Shown: in pieces, positions 24,971 to 34,082 of the stretch
Layout: each line of letters opens with the position of its first letter
Numbering within the stretch: position 1 is the stretch's first letter
Assembly: GCA_018241505.1 (NCBI GenBank)
Contig: JAFEDS010000029.1
Location: 1-64,000, forward strand
DNA length: 64,000 nucleotides
Source of the DNA: Pseudomonadota bacterium
Lineage (GTDB): Bacteria > Pseudomonadota > Gammaproteobacteria > Steroidobacterales > Steroidobacteraceae
Direction: 5' to 3'
Translations under genes and position numbers: made by a program
Notes under the pieces: model-generated
Seen by the model: the letters and a program-made list of their open reading frames with translations, nothing else
Told to the model about the DNA's origin: nothing
Databases searched by the model: none

Positions 24971-25888
24971 ATGACTCGCTCCATTGAACTGCTCGAAGTA
25001 GGGCCGCGCGACGGTCTGCAGATGGAATCAACCGTGGTACCCACCGCGGCCAAGGTCGAATTGATTGAAAAGCTGTTGCGCGCGGGACTGAAACGCATCG
25101 AGGTCACGAGCTTCGTCAACCCGAAGAAGGTTCCGCAAATGGCGGATGCCGAAGATTTGCTGAGCCGCCTGAAACGCCCTGACGGCGTCTGGTTTACGGG
25201 GCTGGTGCTGAATCGCAGGGGCCTCGATCGGGCCATTGCGGCCGGCTGTAACGAGATCGGGATGGTGGTGGTTGCCAGCGATACATTCAATCGCCGCAAC
25301 CAGCGTGTCAGCACCGAAGAGTCCATCGCCGCCTGGCTCGATATCGCCCGCGCCGCCCGCGCCGCCGGCATTCGCGCGCAAGTCAGCGTTTCCGCAGCCT
25401 TCGGGTGCCCGTTCGAGGGTGACGTGCCCGTGAGCCGCGTATTGGAAATTGCGAAGCGGGTGGCCGAAGCCGAGCCGCACGAGATTTGCTTCGCCGACAC
25501 GATTGGCGCCGGCGTTCCCAGCCAAGTCACCGAGCTACTGACGCAAGCACGAGCGGCATTGCCCGGTGTCAGGCTGCGGTGTCACTTTCACAATACACGC
25601 AATACCGGCATTGCCAACGCATTTGCGGCTGTGGAAGCCGGTGCCGTTGCCCTGGACGCCAGCATCGGTGGTGTCGGCGGGTGCCCGTTCGCCCCCGCGG
25701 CCACCGGTAACATCTGCACCGAAGACCTGTTGTACATGCTCGATCGAAGCGGGATCGAAACCGGCGTCTCGCTCACAGCAATGATCGAAACCGCGCGCTG
25801 GCTGCAGGAGCAGCTAGGACGGCCCATTCCCGGAATGTTGATGAAGGCCGGCCCATTTCCCAAGGTCGCAGCCGGCGCAAACCAGTAG
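24971..25888 (+). CDS. Hydroxymethylglutaryl-CoA lyase-like enzyme
   Basis: This 305-aa DRE-TIM metallolyase has the start motif EVGPRDGLQ (residues 8-16) with metal-ligand Asp, EVTSFVNP, and the C-terminal GGCPFAPAATGN (~residue 237-248) with the catalytic cysteine and the His/Asn metal ligands (CHFHNTRNTG). HMG-CoA lyases cleave 3-hydroxy-3-methylglutaryl-CoA or related branched 3-hydroxyacyl-CoA to acetyl-CoA and a ketone or keto acid. Length and motifs are normal. It is the first gene of the HyuA/HyuB/CoA-transferase run, so the substrate is probably a branched acyl-CoA made by this cluster rather than leucine catabolism itself. Confidence 0.93.
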   Translation: MTRSIELLEVGPRDGLQMESTVVPTAAKVELIEKLLRAGLKRIEVTSFVNPKKVPQMADAEDLLSRLKRPDGVWFTGLVLNRRGLDRAIAAGCNEIGMVVVASDTFNRRNQRVSTEESIAAWLDIARAARAAGIRAQVSVSAAFGCPFEGDVPVSRVLEIAKRVAEAEPHEICFADTIGAGVPSQVTELLTQARAALPGVRLRCHFHNTRNTGIANAFAAVEAGAVALDASIGGVGGCPFAPAATGNICTEDLLYMLDRSGIETGVSLTAMIETARWLQEQLGRPIPGMLMKAGPFPKVAAGANQ

Positions 25889-25897
25889 GAACCCCTC

Positions 25898-27973
25898 ATG
25901 TCATATCGCCTGGGAGTCGACGTCGGCGGCACTTTTACCGATCTGCTGCTCGTGAACGAAAACACGGGCGGGATCTGGTCCGCCAAGGTCCCGAGCACAC
26001 CCGCCGACCAATCGATCGGTGTGTTGAATGGAATCGCTCGGGTCTGCGAACGCGCGGGCATTGCGCCGAATCAGATTGACCATGTCATGCACGGCACGAC
26101 GGTCGCGACCAACACGGTGCTGACGGGAACGGGAGCGCGCTGCGGTCTCGTTACCACAGTCGGTTATCGCCAGGTTTTGCAAATTGCCCGGTCGTATGTT
26201 CCGGGTGGCCTGGGTGGCTGGGTCATCTACAACAAGAGTCTGCCGCTCGCGCCCCTTTCCTGCACGGTGGAAGCCCACGAGCGGGTGAGCGCCAAGGGCG
26301 AAATCGTGCACGCGCTCGACGAAGCGAAGCTGCGCGCAAGCCTGCGTGAGCTGCGCAAGAAGGACATCGAGGCATTGACGGTCTCGTTGATCAATTCATT
26401 CGCCAACGACCGACACGAGAAACGGATCAAGGAGATTGCAGCCACGGAGCTGCCCGGGATCCCGGTGTCGTTGTCGTCCGAAGTTGTACCCGAGATGCAG
26501 GAATACGAACGGACGGTCACGACGGTGGCTAACTCCTATGTTCGGCCGCGCGTCTCTCGCTACGTTCGCAATCTGACCACCAAGCTGCAGGAGGTCACTG
26601 ACGAAATCAAACTGCACATCCTGCGCTCCGATGGCGGGCTGGCCTCGGCGGCGTCTTCCGAAGAGTTTCCTGTCAACCTGCTGATGTCCGGCCCAGCCGG
26701 AGGCGTGACGGGCGCCCTGTGGGTCGCGCTCCAGGCCGGCTTCCCGAACCTCCTGACTCTCGATGTGGGTGGCACATCAACCGACGTAGCGTTGATTCAG
26801 GCCGGTGAGCCACGGCTCCGGCGCGAAACAACGGTCGGCGATGTCACGGTACGCGCATCATCTGTCGATATCCGAACTGTAGGTGCCGGCGGCGGCTCCA
26901 TTGCGCACGTTCCGCAACTGACCAAAGCGCTGCGCGTCGGCCCACAGAGTGCCGGCGCCGACCCGGGGCCGGCCGCCTACGACAAGGGTGGGACGGAGCC
27001 TACGGTCACCGATGCCAACATTGTGCTCGGCTACATGCCCGAGATGCAGAAGTTGGGTGGCGACATGACCTTGGACCGGAAGGCCGCGGCCACCGCTGTG
27101 CAGAAGATTGCCGACTCGCTCGGCCTGTCGCTCGATGACGCGGCGCTCGGCATCTACAACATTGTCAATGAAAACATGACGGGCGCACTTCGACTCGTGT
27201 CCGTCGAGCAGGGCTACGATCCGCGTGACTATGCGCTCATTGCGTTCGGCGGCGCCGGCCCGTTGCATGCCAACGCGCTGTCGCGATTGCTCGGCTCGTG
27301 GCCCTCGATCATCCCTCCCGGCCCGGGAGTCCTCTGCGCGTTGGGCGATGCAACCACCGCCATCCGCGACGAACGCTCGCGCACCTTCGTCCGGGCATTC
27401 AGCGCCACTTCCGCTGAAGAAATCGCGCGCATCCTCGAGGACCTCGCTGCTGACGCTTCCAAGAGTCTCGAGAAGGAAGATGTCGAGGAGGCGGACATGC
27501 GTACAACCTACGAGGTTGACGTCCGGTATCGGGGCCAGGGCCTGCGCCTGAATGTCATTGTTGACGTGGACGACCTGAAGCGGCGCGGACTGAACGCAAT
27601 CTCAGAAAAATTCGACGCCGAGCACGAGCGCTTGTTCACTTTCGCGCTGCCCCACGAGCACGAAATAGTGACTCTCCGCGCCGCTGTCCGCGGCAAGGGC
27701 ATCACCGTCAGCCGCCCGAAAGTGGCCAAGGGCGATAAGAACCCCCAGGCGGCTGCAGTGGGAACGCAGGCCGCCTACATGGACGCGAAGAAGGTCACAG
27801 CGACCGTCTACGATCGCGGCAGGCTCGCAGCGGGAAACATCATCAGTGGTCCTGCCATTGTGATGGAAATGGATTCAACCACGGTCATTCTCCCCGCCCA
27901 CCACGGACTCGTGGACGACTTCGGCAACATTCTGATCTATCCGCAAGGGCACCAGGCGCTGAGGAACCATTGA
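25898..27973 (+). CDS. hyuA: Hydantoinase/oxoprolinase alpha subunit (HyuA)
   Basis: This 691-aa protein starts with the ATPase-like VDVGGTFTDLLLV (residues 8-20), then VMHGTTVATNTVLTGTGA and a central LLTLDVGGTSTDVALI, with the usual GAGGGSIA and DPGPAAYDKGG blocks. The family uses ATP to open hydantoin-type rings (N-methylhydantoinase), to hydrolyse 5-oxoproline, or, in acetone and acetophenone carboxylases, to carboxylate ketones; which applies cannot be read here. An AGGAA Shine-Dalgarno precedes the ATG. It is followed after one base by HyuB, its obligate partner. It sits between a lyase and CoA-transferases. Confidence 0.94.
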   Translation: MSYRLGVDVGGTFTDLLLVNENTGGIWSAKVPSTPADQSIGVLNGIARVCERAGIAPNQIDHVMHGTTVATNTVLTGTGARCGLVTTVGYRQVLQIARSYVPGGLGGWVIYNKSLPLAPLSCTVEAHERVSAKGEIVHALDEAKLRASLRELRKKDIEALTVSLINSFANDRHEKRIKEIAATELPGIPVSLSSEVVPEMQEYERTVTTVANSYVRPRVSRYVRNLTTKLQEVTDEIKLHILRSDGGLASAASSEEFPVNLLMSGPAGGVTGALWVALQAGFPNLLTLDVGGTSTDVALIQAGEPRLRRETTVGDVTVRASSVDIRTVGAGGGSIAHVPQLTKALRVGPQSAGADPGPAAYDKGGTEPTVTDANIVLGYMPEMQKLGGDMTLDRKAAATAVQKIADSLGLSLDDAALGIYNIVNENMTGALRLVSVEQGYDPRDYALIAFGGAGPLHANALSRLLGSWPSIIPPGPGVLCALGDATTAIRDERSRTFVRAFSATSAEEIARILEDLAADASKSLEKEDVEEADMRTTYEVDVRYRGQGLRLNVIVDVDDLKRRGLNAISEKFDAEHERLFTFALPHEHEIVTLRAAVRGKGITVSRPKVAKGDKNPQAAAVGTQAAYMDAKKVTATVYDRGRLAAGNIISGPAIVMEMDSTTVILPAHHGLVDDFGNILIYPQGHQALRNH

Positions 27974-27974
27974 T

Positions 27975-29861
27975 ATGCCTGCCAAAATCATTCAACGCAA
28001 CCAGACGCCCTACAACACCGTGGACGTCGACACCGTCACCATCGACATCATTGAAAGCGCCTTGCGCAACGCTCGTTTCGAGATGGACACGGTGTTGTTC
28101 CGGACCGCCATGTCACCCGGTATCCGCGAACAGCACGACGAATTCCCGATGATTGCCAACGTCGAAGGCAAGATGGTCGTCGGCCAGTTCGGCTCGTTCA
28201 TCTGGGGATTCATGCAGGGATATGCAGGCACGATCGAGGAAGGCGACGTCTTTTTCACCAATGACCCCTACTCGGTCAACGGCGCCGTCAGCCATGCCAA
28301 TGACTGGTTGATGTTGATGCCCATCTACAAGGATGGACGGCTCTTGTCGTGGGCCGCCATGTTCGGCCACATGACCGACATCGGCGGCAAGGTGCCGGGA
28401 TCTCTCCCCACCGATGCCCGCCAGATCTACGAGGAGGGCTTTCTCGTGCCGCCCATCAAAATGTACAAGGGCGGCAAGCTGCAGGAGGATGTACTGAAGA
28501 TCATTCTGCACAACTGCCGGCTGCCGCACTGGAACCTGTCCGATTTCAATGCGATCGCCGCGGCCCTGCGCACTGCGAACTTGCGCTGCATCGAGATCGC
28601 CGCGCGCTTCGGCGACGATGTGTACTTCTCCGCGCTGGCGGCGATGCTGGAGCGGAACAAACGCGCCATGCGCGAGCTCATTCGGCGCACCGTACCCGAG
28701 ACGCGCCAGCATTTCGAAGACTATGTCTGCGACGACGGCCTGAACATGGGTCCGTACAAGATAGCCTGTGCCATGTGGAGAGAAGGCGACAAATGCATCT
28801 TTGACTTCGCCGGCACCGACCCGCAATCCATTTCCTCCATCAACTTCCTGTTGAATGAGGAGATGTTCAAGATGTTCGCCGGCATCTACATGATCATGGT
28901 GTTCGATCCGCAGATCCTGTTCAATGACGGCTTCTATGACCTCATGGAAGTGCGGATTCCATCCGGAACGCTGCTGAAGCCCCTCAAGCCCGCGGCGTTG
29001 TCGTGCCGGACGCATGCCCTGGGACGCATCTTCGATGTGTTGGGAGGACTTCTGGGCCAGGGAAATCCGGATTTTCTGTGCGCCGCCGGTTTCTCGGACA
29101 GCCCGCACTTCATGTATTCGGGCTACGACAAGCACGGCGACTGGTACCAGTTGTACCAGATCACCTTCGGTGGAATTCCCGGCAAACCGTTCGGCGACGG
29201 ACCGGACGGTCACTCGCTCTGGCCCGCTTTCACCAATGTCCCCAACGAGTTCCTGGAGAGCTACTTCCCGCTGCGCATTGAAGTGTATGAAACCCTGGCC
29301 GACTCCGGCGGTGCCGGGAAATTCCGGGGCGGTAACGGCCTGCGGATCGGTTACCGCTTCCTCGAGCCCGGTGAAATATCCATTCACGATGATCGCTGGC
29401 TGACCTACCCCTGGGGCGTGAATGGCGGCGAGCCCGGTGCGCGCAGCAAGAAGACGCTCGTGCGCAAGGACGGCTCCCAGCAACTGCTGGCCTCGAAGCT
29501 CGACCATGTCAAAGTCGAGGCGGGTGATATGTTGTTGGCGGATACCTGGGGCGGCGGCGGTTGCGGCGACCCGCTGGAACGCGACGCGGCAAAAGTCCTG
29601 TTCGATGTCGCGGCAGGACTCGTTACCGTGGAAGGTGCCAGGCGCTACGGTGTCGTCATCAAAGGCGATTCGGTCGACGCAACGGCAACCCAACAGCTTC
29701 GCGGCCAGATGGCGCAAGCCCGCGGCCCCAAGAAGCTCTTCAACCGCGGCTTCGAATCCATTGAGGAATTGAAGAGCCGCTGCCAGGCCGAGACCGGCCT
29801 GCCACCCCCCTCGGCTCCGCAGTTCATGCAATGGGCACGCCGCCTGACGGGAGCCGCCTAA
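27975..29861 (+). CDS. hyuB: Hydantoinase/oxoprolinase beta subunit (HyuB)
   Basis: This 628-aa protein has the HyuB core: VDVDTVTIDIIESALRNARFEMDTVLFRTAMSPGIREQHDEF at the N-terminus, GDVFFTNDPY, a Gly-rich GGAGKFRGGNGLRI and the C-terminal DTWGGGGCGDPLERD. Start and HyuA stop are separated by one base. HyuA and HyuB form the ATP-dependent hydantoinase or carboxylase complex in the cytoplasm. Length and motifs are complete. The neighbouring isochorismatase-type amidohydrolase on the other strand resembles N-carbamoylsarcosine amidohydrolase, which would act after a hydantoinase in N-methylhydantoin breakdown. Confidence 0.94.
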   Translation: MPAKIIQRNQTPYNTVDVDTVTIDIIESALRNARFEMDTVLFRTAMSPGIREQHDEFPMIANVEGKMVVGQFGSFIWGFMQGYAGTIEEGDVFFTNDPYSVNGAVSHANDWLMLMPIYKDGRLLSWAAMFGHMTDIGGKVPGSLPTDARQIYEEGFLVPPIKMYKGGKLQEDVLKIILHNCRLPHWNLSDFNAIAAALRTANLRCIEIAARFGDDVYFSALAAMLERNKRAMRELIRRTVPETRQHFEDYVCDDGLNMGPYKIACAMWREGDKCIFDFAGTDPQSISSINFLLNEEMFKMFAGIYMIMVFDPQILFNDGFYDLMEVRIPSGTLLKPLKPAALSCRTHALGRIFDVLGGLLGQGNPDFLCAAGFSDSPHFMYSGYDKHGDWYQLYQITFGGIPGKPFGDGPDGHSLWPAFTNVPNEFLESYFPLRIEVYETLADSGGAGKFRGGNGLRIGYRFLEPGEISIHDDRWLTYPWGVNGGEPGARSKKTLVRKDGSQQLLASKLDHVKVEAGDMLLADTWGGGGCGDPLERDAAKVLFDVAAGLVTVEGARRYGVVIKGDSVDATATQQLRGQMAQARGPKKLFNRGFESIEELKSRCQAETGLPPPSAPQFMQWARRLTGAA

Positions 29862-31067
29862 GTGAAAGAGTTCGTATGCGGCCCGCTGTCCGACCTGCGC
29901 GTCATTGAGATGGGAACTCTGCTGGCGGGGCCTTTCTGTGGCCAGTTGCTCGGTGATTTGGGCGCGGAGGTCATCAAGATCGAACCGCCCAACCAAGGCG
30001 ATCCGTTGCGCATGTGGGGCCAGGAGAAAGCCAACGGCAAGTCGCTGTGGTGGCCGGTGGTGGCGCGCAACAAGAAGTCAATCACCCTGGACATGCGCCA
30101 GTCGGAAGGCCAGGCGCTGTTGCAGGAGCTGGTGGCGAAAGCCGACTTCCTGCTGGAAAACTTCCGACCCGGCACCCTGGAGAAATGGGGCTGCGGCTAC
30201 GACGAGCTGGCGAAGATCAATCCGCGTCTGATCATGATCCGCGTGTCCGGTTACGGTCAGACCGGCCCCTATTCCTCCCGTGCGGGCTTTGGAGCGGTGG
30301 GTGAAGCCATGGGGGGCCTGCGTTACGTTGTGGGTGACCCCACGACTCCACCCTCCAGAGTAGGCATCAGCATCGGTGATTCACTCGCTGCGACATTCGC
30401 GTGCGTGGGAGCGCTGTCAGCGTTGCATTATCGTGAAAAGACCGGACGCGGCCAGGTGGTTGACTCGGCGATCTATGAAGCCGTGCTCAACATGATGGAG
30501 TCGCTGATCACCGAGTTCGACAAGACCGGCTACATCCGCGAACGCACCGGCGCGATTCTGCCAAACGTGGCGCCCTCCAATGTCTACCCCACTAGCGACG
30601 GCAGCATGGTGTTGATTGCCGGCAACCAGGACACGGTCTTCAGCCGCCTGACCAAGGCGATGGGCAGGCCGGAGCTGGCACAGGACCCTGACTACGCAAC
30701 GCACCTGGCCCGCGGCCGCAATCAGAAAGCGCTGGACGATCTGATCGGCGCGTGGACTCGAACCTACACACCCACAGATCTGCTCAACCTGATGAATGAG
30801 TCAGGTGTACCGGCGGGACTGATCTACCGCGCTCCCGACATGTTGAATGATCCCCACTTCGCGGCGCGCGAGGCCATTGTGAGCGTGCCTCATCCCGACT
30901 TCGGCGAGCTGAAAATGCAGAACGTGGCACCTAAGCTCTCGGAGACACCGGGCTCCATTCGTTCGCCCAGCCCGGCACTGGGACAGCACAACGATGAGGT
31001 CTTCCTCGAGTTGCTGGGCGTCGAGGCCGGGCGCTACGCCGCGCTCAAGACGCGCAAGGTGATCTGA
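29862..31067 (+). CDS. CoA-transferase, family III (CaiB/BaiF type) A
   Basis: This 401-aa protein uses a GTG start one base after the HyuB stop. Family III motifs include LRVIEMGTLLAGPFCGQLLGDLGAEVIKIEPP, the substrate Asp in GISIGDSLAATFA (~residue 168) and RPGTLEKWG. Such enzymes transfer CoA between carboxylic acids through an aspartyl-CoA mixed anhydride. The last codons overlap the convergent isochorismatase gene by 34 bp. It is the first of three paralogues in the window; this copy groups by position with HyuA/HyuB and the lyase. Confidence 0.93.
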   Translation: MKEFVCGPLSDLRVIEMGTLLAGPFCGQLLGDLGAEVIKIEPPNQGDPLRMWGQEKANGKSLWWPVVARNKKSITLDMRQSEGQALLQELVAKADFLLENFRPGTLEKWGCGYDELAKINPRLIMIRVSGYGQTGPYSSRAGFGAVGEAMGGLRYVVGDPTTPPSRVGISIGDSLAATFACVGALSALHYREKTGRGQVVDSAIYEAVLNMMESLITEFDKTGYIRERTGAILPNVAPSNVYPTSDGSMVLIAGNQDTVFSRLTKAMGRPELAQDPDYATHLARGRNQKALDDLIGAWTRTYTPTDLLNLMNESGVPAGLIYRAPDMLNDPHFAAREAIVSVPHPDFGELKMQNVAPKLSETPGSIRSPSPALGQHNDEVFLELLGVEAGRYAALKTRKVI

Positions 31068-31669
31068 CGTAAGACATCGTCGAGCTTCATGACGTCCGCG
31101 TACCGACGGCCCACGTCCCGAAGGTTGTCCCAATGAGGGCCCTCTTCCATGTCTCCGACGCACTCTTCGGGGACGATAGTGCGGTAGCCATACGAGAAGC
31201 TGTCAATGATCGAGGCCCGGACACAGCCGCTGGTGGTACAACCGCAGACAATCACGGTGTCAACCCCGTTCTTGGTGAGAATGTTGACGAGCGGTGTCAG
31301 GAAGAAGATCGATGGCGCGGATTTTGTGAAGCGTATGTCATAGTGCGGGTCGTAGATCCGCGGATCGAGCTCTGTAGAGGGATGACCGTGCCAGAAATCA
31401 CCCTGGTAGAGACTATCCACCTTCCAATAACCCATTTCCCGCTCGCTGCCCCAGCTTACATTGCAACTGATGACAGGAATTCCCAGTGGCCGGGCGGCTT
31501 TGAGCAGTCGTGCCGTGTTCTCCACCGCGCGATGAATGTGCGGCGAACGGCCGCTTTGATAGTCCGGATGAGTGAACCCCAACTGGAAATCAACCGTCAC
31601 CACGGCCGGCCGCGCGCCGAAACCCACTGCCCGGCCGCCGTAGCCGACGTCATCAAACCGGTCGCTCAT
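31034..31669 (-). CDS. Isochorismatase-like amidohydrolase
   Basis: This 211-aa protein has the cysteine-hydrolase triad of the isochorismatase superfamily: Asp in VVTVDFQLGFT (~residue 27), Lys in RFTKSAPS (~116), and nucleophile Cys in VCGCTTSGCVRAS (~147-154). The TTSGCVR block is typical of N-carbamoylsarcosine amidohydrolase-type members, which hydrolyse an N-carbamoyl group to amine, CO2 and ammonia. That fits a role downstream of a hydantoinase; this is inference. It overlaps the CoA-transferase at its 3' end and is coupled to the GntR gene by a 4-bp ATGA overlap. Confidence 0.9.
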   Translation of the reverse strand: MSDRFDDVGYGGRAVGFGARPAVVTVDFQLGFTHPDYQSGRSPHIHRAVENTARLLKAARPLGIPVISCNVSWGSEREMGYWKVDSLYQGDFWHGHPSTELDPRIYDPHYDIRFTKSAPSIFFLTPLVNILTKNGVDTVIVCGCTTSGCVRASIIDSFSYGYRTIVPEECVGDMEEGPHWDNLRDVGRRYADVMKLDDVLRQITLRVLSAA

Positions 31670-32406
31670 GTACCCAACCTCCAGGCCGCCCCTGTATTCA
31701 ACCCATATTGGAGCTGCAGCCGATAGTTATAACGGTCCGCCGGATGCTCGGACACCGAAATCTGAAAAGTCCGCTTGTCGGTTCCGCCATAGCGCCGAAT
31801 GACTCGCAGGGACGGTTCGCCCGCCTTCGCGCGCAGCGGCTCCGCCATCGCAGCCGAGATCCGGCTCACGCCGAGGTCCACGCTGACCGACTGTGTCTGC
31901 TCGCCGTACTTCTCGAGGATAATTTCGTACACCGGCTGGTCCCTTTTGCCAATCAGCGGCAACACTCCGGAATACTCCGGCGCCAGATACAGATCGAGCC
32001 AGCAGATCGGTGTCTTGTCACTGCGCAGACACCTGAGCGCCTGCACCTGGAACCAGCGCTCGCCGGTCCGGCATTGCAGAAGCGCGGCGAGCTTACGGCT
32101 GCTGCGCACATAACGGGATCCCTGCACGTACAACACGCTCGCCGGGTACTGCAACAGCTCCTGCGGCGAGCGGATGACCTGCATGTACGACGGCTGTGGC
32201 TTTCTTGCCTTGATGACCGTGCCCGCCCCGGGCCGCCGATCCACAACACCCATTTCGCCCAGGATACGCAGCGCCTCGCGCACAGTGTGCCGGCTCACCA
32301 GGTACTGCTGCGCCAACTCAGGCTCAGGGGGCAGTGAGTCGCCCACATCCAGGTGGCCTGATTCGATTTTCGCGAGCAACTTGTCGACAACCTGGCGGTA
32401 CAGCAC
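31666..32406 (-). CDS. GntR family regulator with UTRA effector domain
   Basis: This 246-aa protein has a winged helix at residues ~1-70 (GDSLPPEPELAQQYLVSRHTVREALRILGEMGVV). A UTRA domain at ~85-240 contains LQCRTGERWFQVQALRC, PICWLDLYLAPEY and the C-terminal YNYRLQLQYG. UTRA domains bind small ligands such as sugars, amino acids or acids. The downstream amidohydrolase overlaps it by 4 bp. A perfect 14-bp palindrome lies 41-54 bp upstream, in the divergent promoter with the MaoC gene, so this protein is the likely regulator of both transcription units. Confidence 0.92.
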   Translation of the reverse strand: MLYRQVVDKLLAKIESGHLDVGDSLPPEPELAQQYLVSRHTVREALRILGEMGVVDRRPGAGTVIKARKPQPSYMQVIRSPQELLQYPASVLYVQGSRYVRSSRKLAALLQCRTGERWFQVQALRCLRSDKTPICWLDLYLAPEYSGVLPLIGKRDQPVYEIILEKYGEQTQSVSVDLGVSRISAAMAEPLRAKAGEPSLRVIRRYGGTDKRTFQISVSEHPADRYNYRLQLQYGLNTGAAWRLGT

Positions 32407-32446
32407 TGCACACCCTCATTGACAGGCACTAGGGTAGATCATAGTC

Positions 32447-32460
32447 TTTGTCCGGACAAA
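32447..32460. promoter_or_regulatory. Perfect palindrome TTTGTCCGGACAAA in the divergent promoter
   Basis: The 14-bp perfect inverted repeat at 32447-32460 lies between the divergent GntR-UTRA gene (start 32406) and the MaoC gene (start 32489). Its TTGTCCGGACAA core has the layout expected of a GntR-family site. The position lets one dimer control both directions; this is the clearest candidate operator for the regulator at 31666-32406. Confidence 0.7.
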
Positions 32461-32488
32461 CTAATTTTTCCGATTTTGTACGGTGCCT

Positions 32489-32947
32489 ATGAACCTGGGC
32501 AGATATTTCGAGGACTTCGACATCGGTGCGGTGTACGAGCACAGTCCCGGACGCACCCTCACCCAAGCCGATAACATCTGGTTCTCCCTGCTCACCATGA
32601 ACCAGCACCCGCTGCATTGTGATGAGGAGTACGGCAAACAGAGCGAGTTCGGTCGCTGCATTGTCAGCAGTCCATTCACGCTCGCGGTGTTGGTGGGCAT
32701 GAGCGTGCGGGACGTCAGCCAGAGGGCGATCGCCAATCTCGGCTGGCGGGATATCCGGATGACGGCACCCGTATTTCCGGGCGACACACTGCGCAGCAAG
32801 ACCGAAGTGCTGCAGAAGCGCGACAGCAAGTCTCGTCCGCAAGCCGGAATCGTCACCGTCAGAACCAGCGGTTACAACCAGGACGGCACATTGGTCTGCG
32901 TGTTTGAGCGCAGCATGCTGATCCCCAAACGAGGCGTCGATGGCTGA
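32489..32947 (+). CDS. MaoC-like dehydratase/enoyl-CoA hydratase
   Basis: This hotdog-fold protein is 152 aa when started at ATG 32489 (an in-frame GTG at 32483 is possible). The (R)-specific hydratase motif is present: TLTQADNIWFSLLTMNQHPLHCDEEYG, with the catalytic D and NQxPxH residues, followed by the hotdog core FGRCIVSSPFTLAVLVGMS. It is expected to hydrate an enoyl-CoA to a 3-hydroxyacyl-CoA; mesaconyl-CoA-type hydratases of similar size exist. Its 3' end overlaps the acyl-CoA dehydrogenase start by 8 bp, so the two are coupled. Confidence 0.9.
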   Translation: MNLGRYFEDFDIGAVYEHSPGRTLTQADNIWFSLLTMNQHPLHCDEEYGKQSEFGRCIVSSPFTLAVLVGMSVRDVSQRAIANLGWRDIRMTAPVFPGDTLRSKTEVLQKRDSKSRPQAGIVTVRTSGYNQDGTLVCVFERSMLIPKRGVDG

Positions 32948-34082
32948 CGACGACAGCGAAATCCTGGCCGCCATCGAGCGTTGGGTCGACAGAGAGGTCA
33001 GGCCGATTGCGCGCCGGTTCGATCATGCGGATGAGTATCCGGCGGCGCTCGTTGAGCAAATGAAGGAGCTCGGGCTGTTCGGAGCGACAATCAGTCGAGA
33101 CTACGGTGGTTTGGGCCTTTCCGCTTCCACTTATGCCCGACTGGTCACTCTCATCTCGACCGCGTGGATGGCCCCCACGGGAATATTCAACTCCCATCTC
33201 ATCATGGCGGCCTGTGTCGAGCGATTCGGCACGGATGAGCAGAAGAAGGAGTTCCTGCCGCGCTTTGCGACGGGCGAGCTGCGCGGTGGCCTGGGACTCA
33301 CAGAACCCAACGCCGGAACCGACCTGCAAGCCATCAGGACCCGCGCATCTCGTGCCCAGGATAGCTACCGTATCGACGGCACCAAGACCTGGATCACCAA
33401 CGGCGTGTATGGGACGTGCTTTGCCGTGTTGGTCAAGACCGATCCGGACGCAAAGCCCGCGCACCGCGGCATGAGCCTGTTCCTGTGTGAGAAGGGGCCC
33501 GGGTTCAGTGTGGGCCGCAAGTTGAAAAAGCTCGGCTACAAGTCCATTGACAGCGCCGAGCTGGTCTTCGACAACTTCGAGGTGAGTGCCTCCCGCCTGA
33601 TAGGCGGCGCGGAAGGCAAGGGCTTTCACCAGGCGGTCGGTGGCCTGGCGCTCGGAAGAATCAACGTCGCGGCGCGCGGCCTGGGAATTGCCAGGGCCGC
33701 CCTGACCGATTCGTTGCGCTACGCGCAGCAACGTACGACCTTCGGCAAACCCATTGCGCAGCATCAGGCCATCCAACTCAAGATCGCGGACATGTCCACC
33801 CGCGTCGAGGCGGCCCGGCTACTGATAGAACAGGCCGCTGCCAAATACGACACCGGGGAGCGCTGTGACCTGGAGGCCGGCATGGCCAAGCTGTTTGCCT
33901 CCGAGGCGGCGGTGGAGAACAGCCTGGAAGCCCTGCGCATTTTCGGTGGCTACAGTTATTCGACCGACTTTGATGTCGAACGTTACTTCCGCGATGCGCC
34001 CCTGATGTGTATCGGTGAGGGGACCAACGAAATGCAGCGGATCATCATCGCGCGCCAGATGTTGGAAAAGTACCCGTTATGA
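32940..34082 (+). CDS. Acyl-CoA dehydrogenase
   Basis: This 380-aa flavoprotein has the domain order helix-sheet-helix: N-terminal ALVEQMKELGLFGATISRDYGGLGLS, FAD-contacting LGLTEPNAGTDLQAIRTRA, WITNGVYG, GRINVAARGLGIARAAL, RTTFGKPIAQHQAIQ and the C-terminal IGEGTNEMQRIIIARQML with the probable catalytic Glu. It oxidises an acyl-CoA to the 2,3-enoyl-CoA, feeding the MaoC hydratase. Start overlaps the preceding gene by 8 bp and its stop overlaps the next gene by 4 bp, which means tight translational coupling. Confidence 0.95.
   Translation: MADDDSEILAAIERWVDREVRPIARRFDHADEYPAALVEQMKELGLFGATISRDYGGLGLSASTYARLVTLISTAWMAPTGIFNSHLIMAACVERFGTDEQKKEFLPRFATGELRGGLGLTEPNAGTDLQAIRTRASRAQDSYRIDGTKTWITNGVYGTCFAVLVKTDPDAKPAHRGMSLFLCEKGPGFSVGRKLKKLGYKSIDSAELVFDNFEVSASRLIGGAEGKGFHQAVGGLALGRINVAARGLGIARAALTDSLRYAQQRTTFGKPIAQHQAIQLKIADMSTRVEAARLLIEQAAAKYDTGERCDLEAGMAKLFASEAAVENSLEALRIFGGYSYSTDFDVERYFRDAPLMCIGEGTNEMQRIIIARQMLEKYPL

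Noticed and set aside
28113-29996. Long antisense frame (627 codons) opposite HyuB
   Set aside because: It is a shadow of HyuB, with no motif and no plausible start context.
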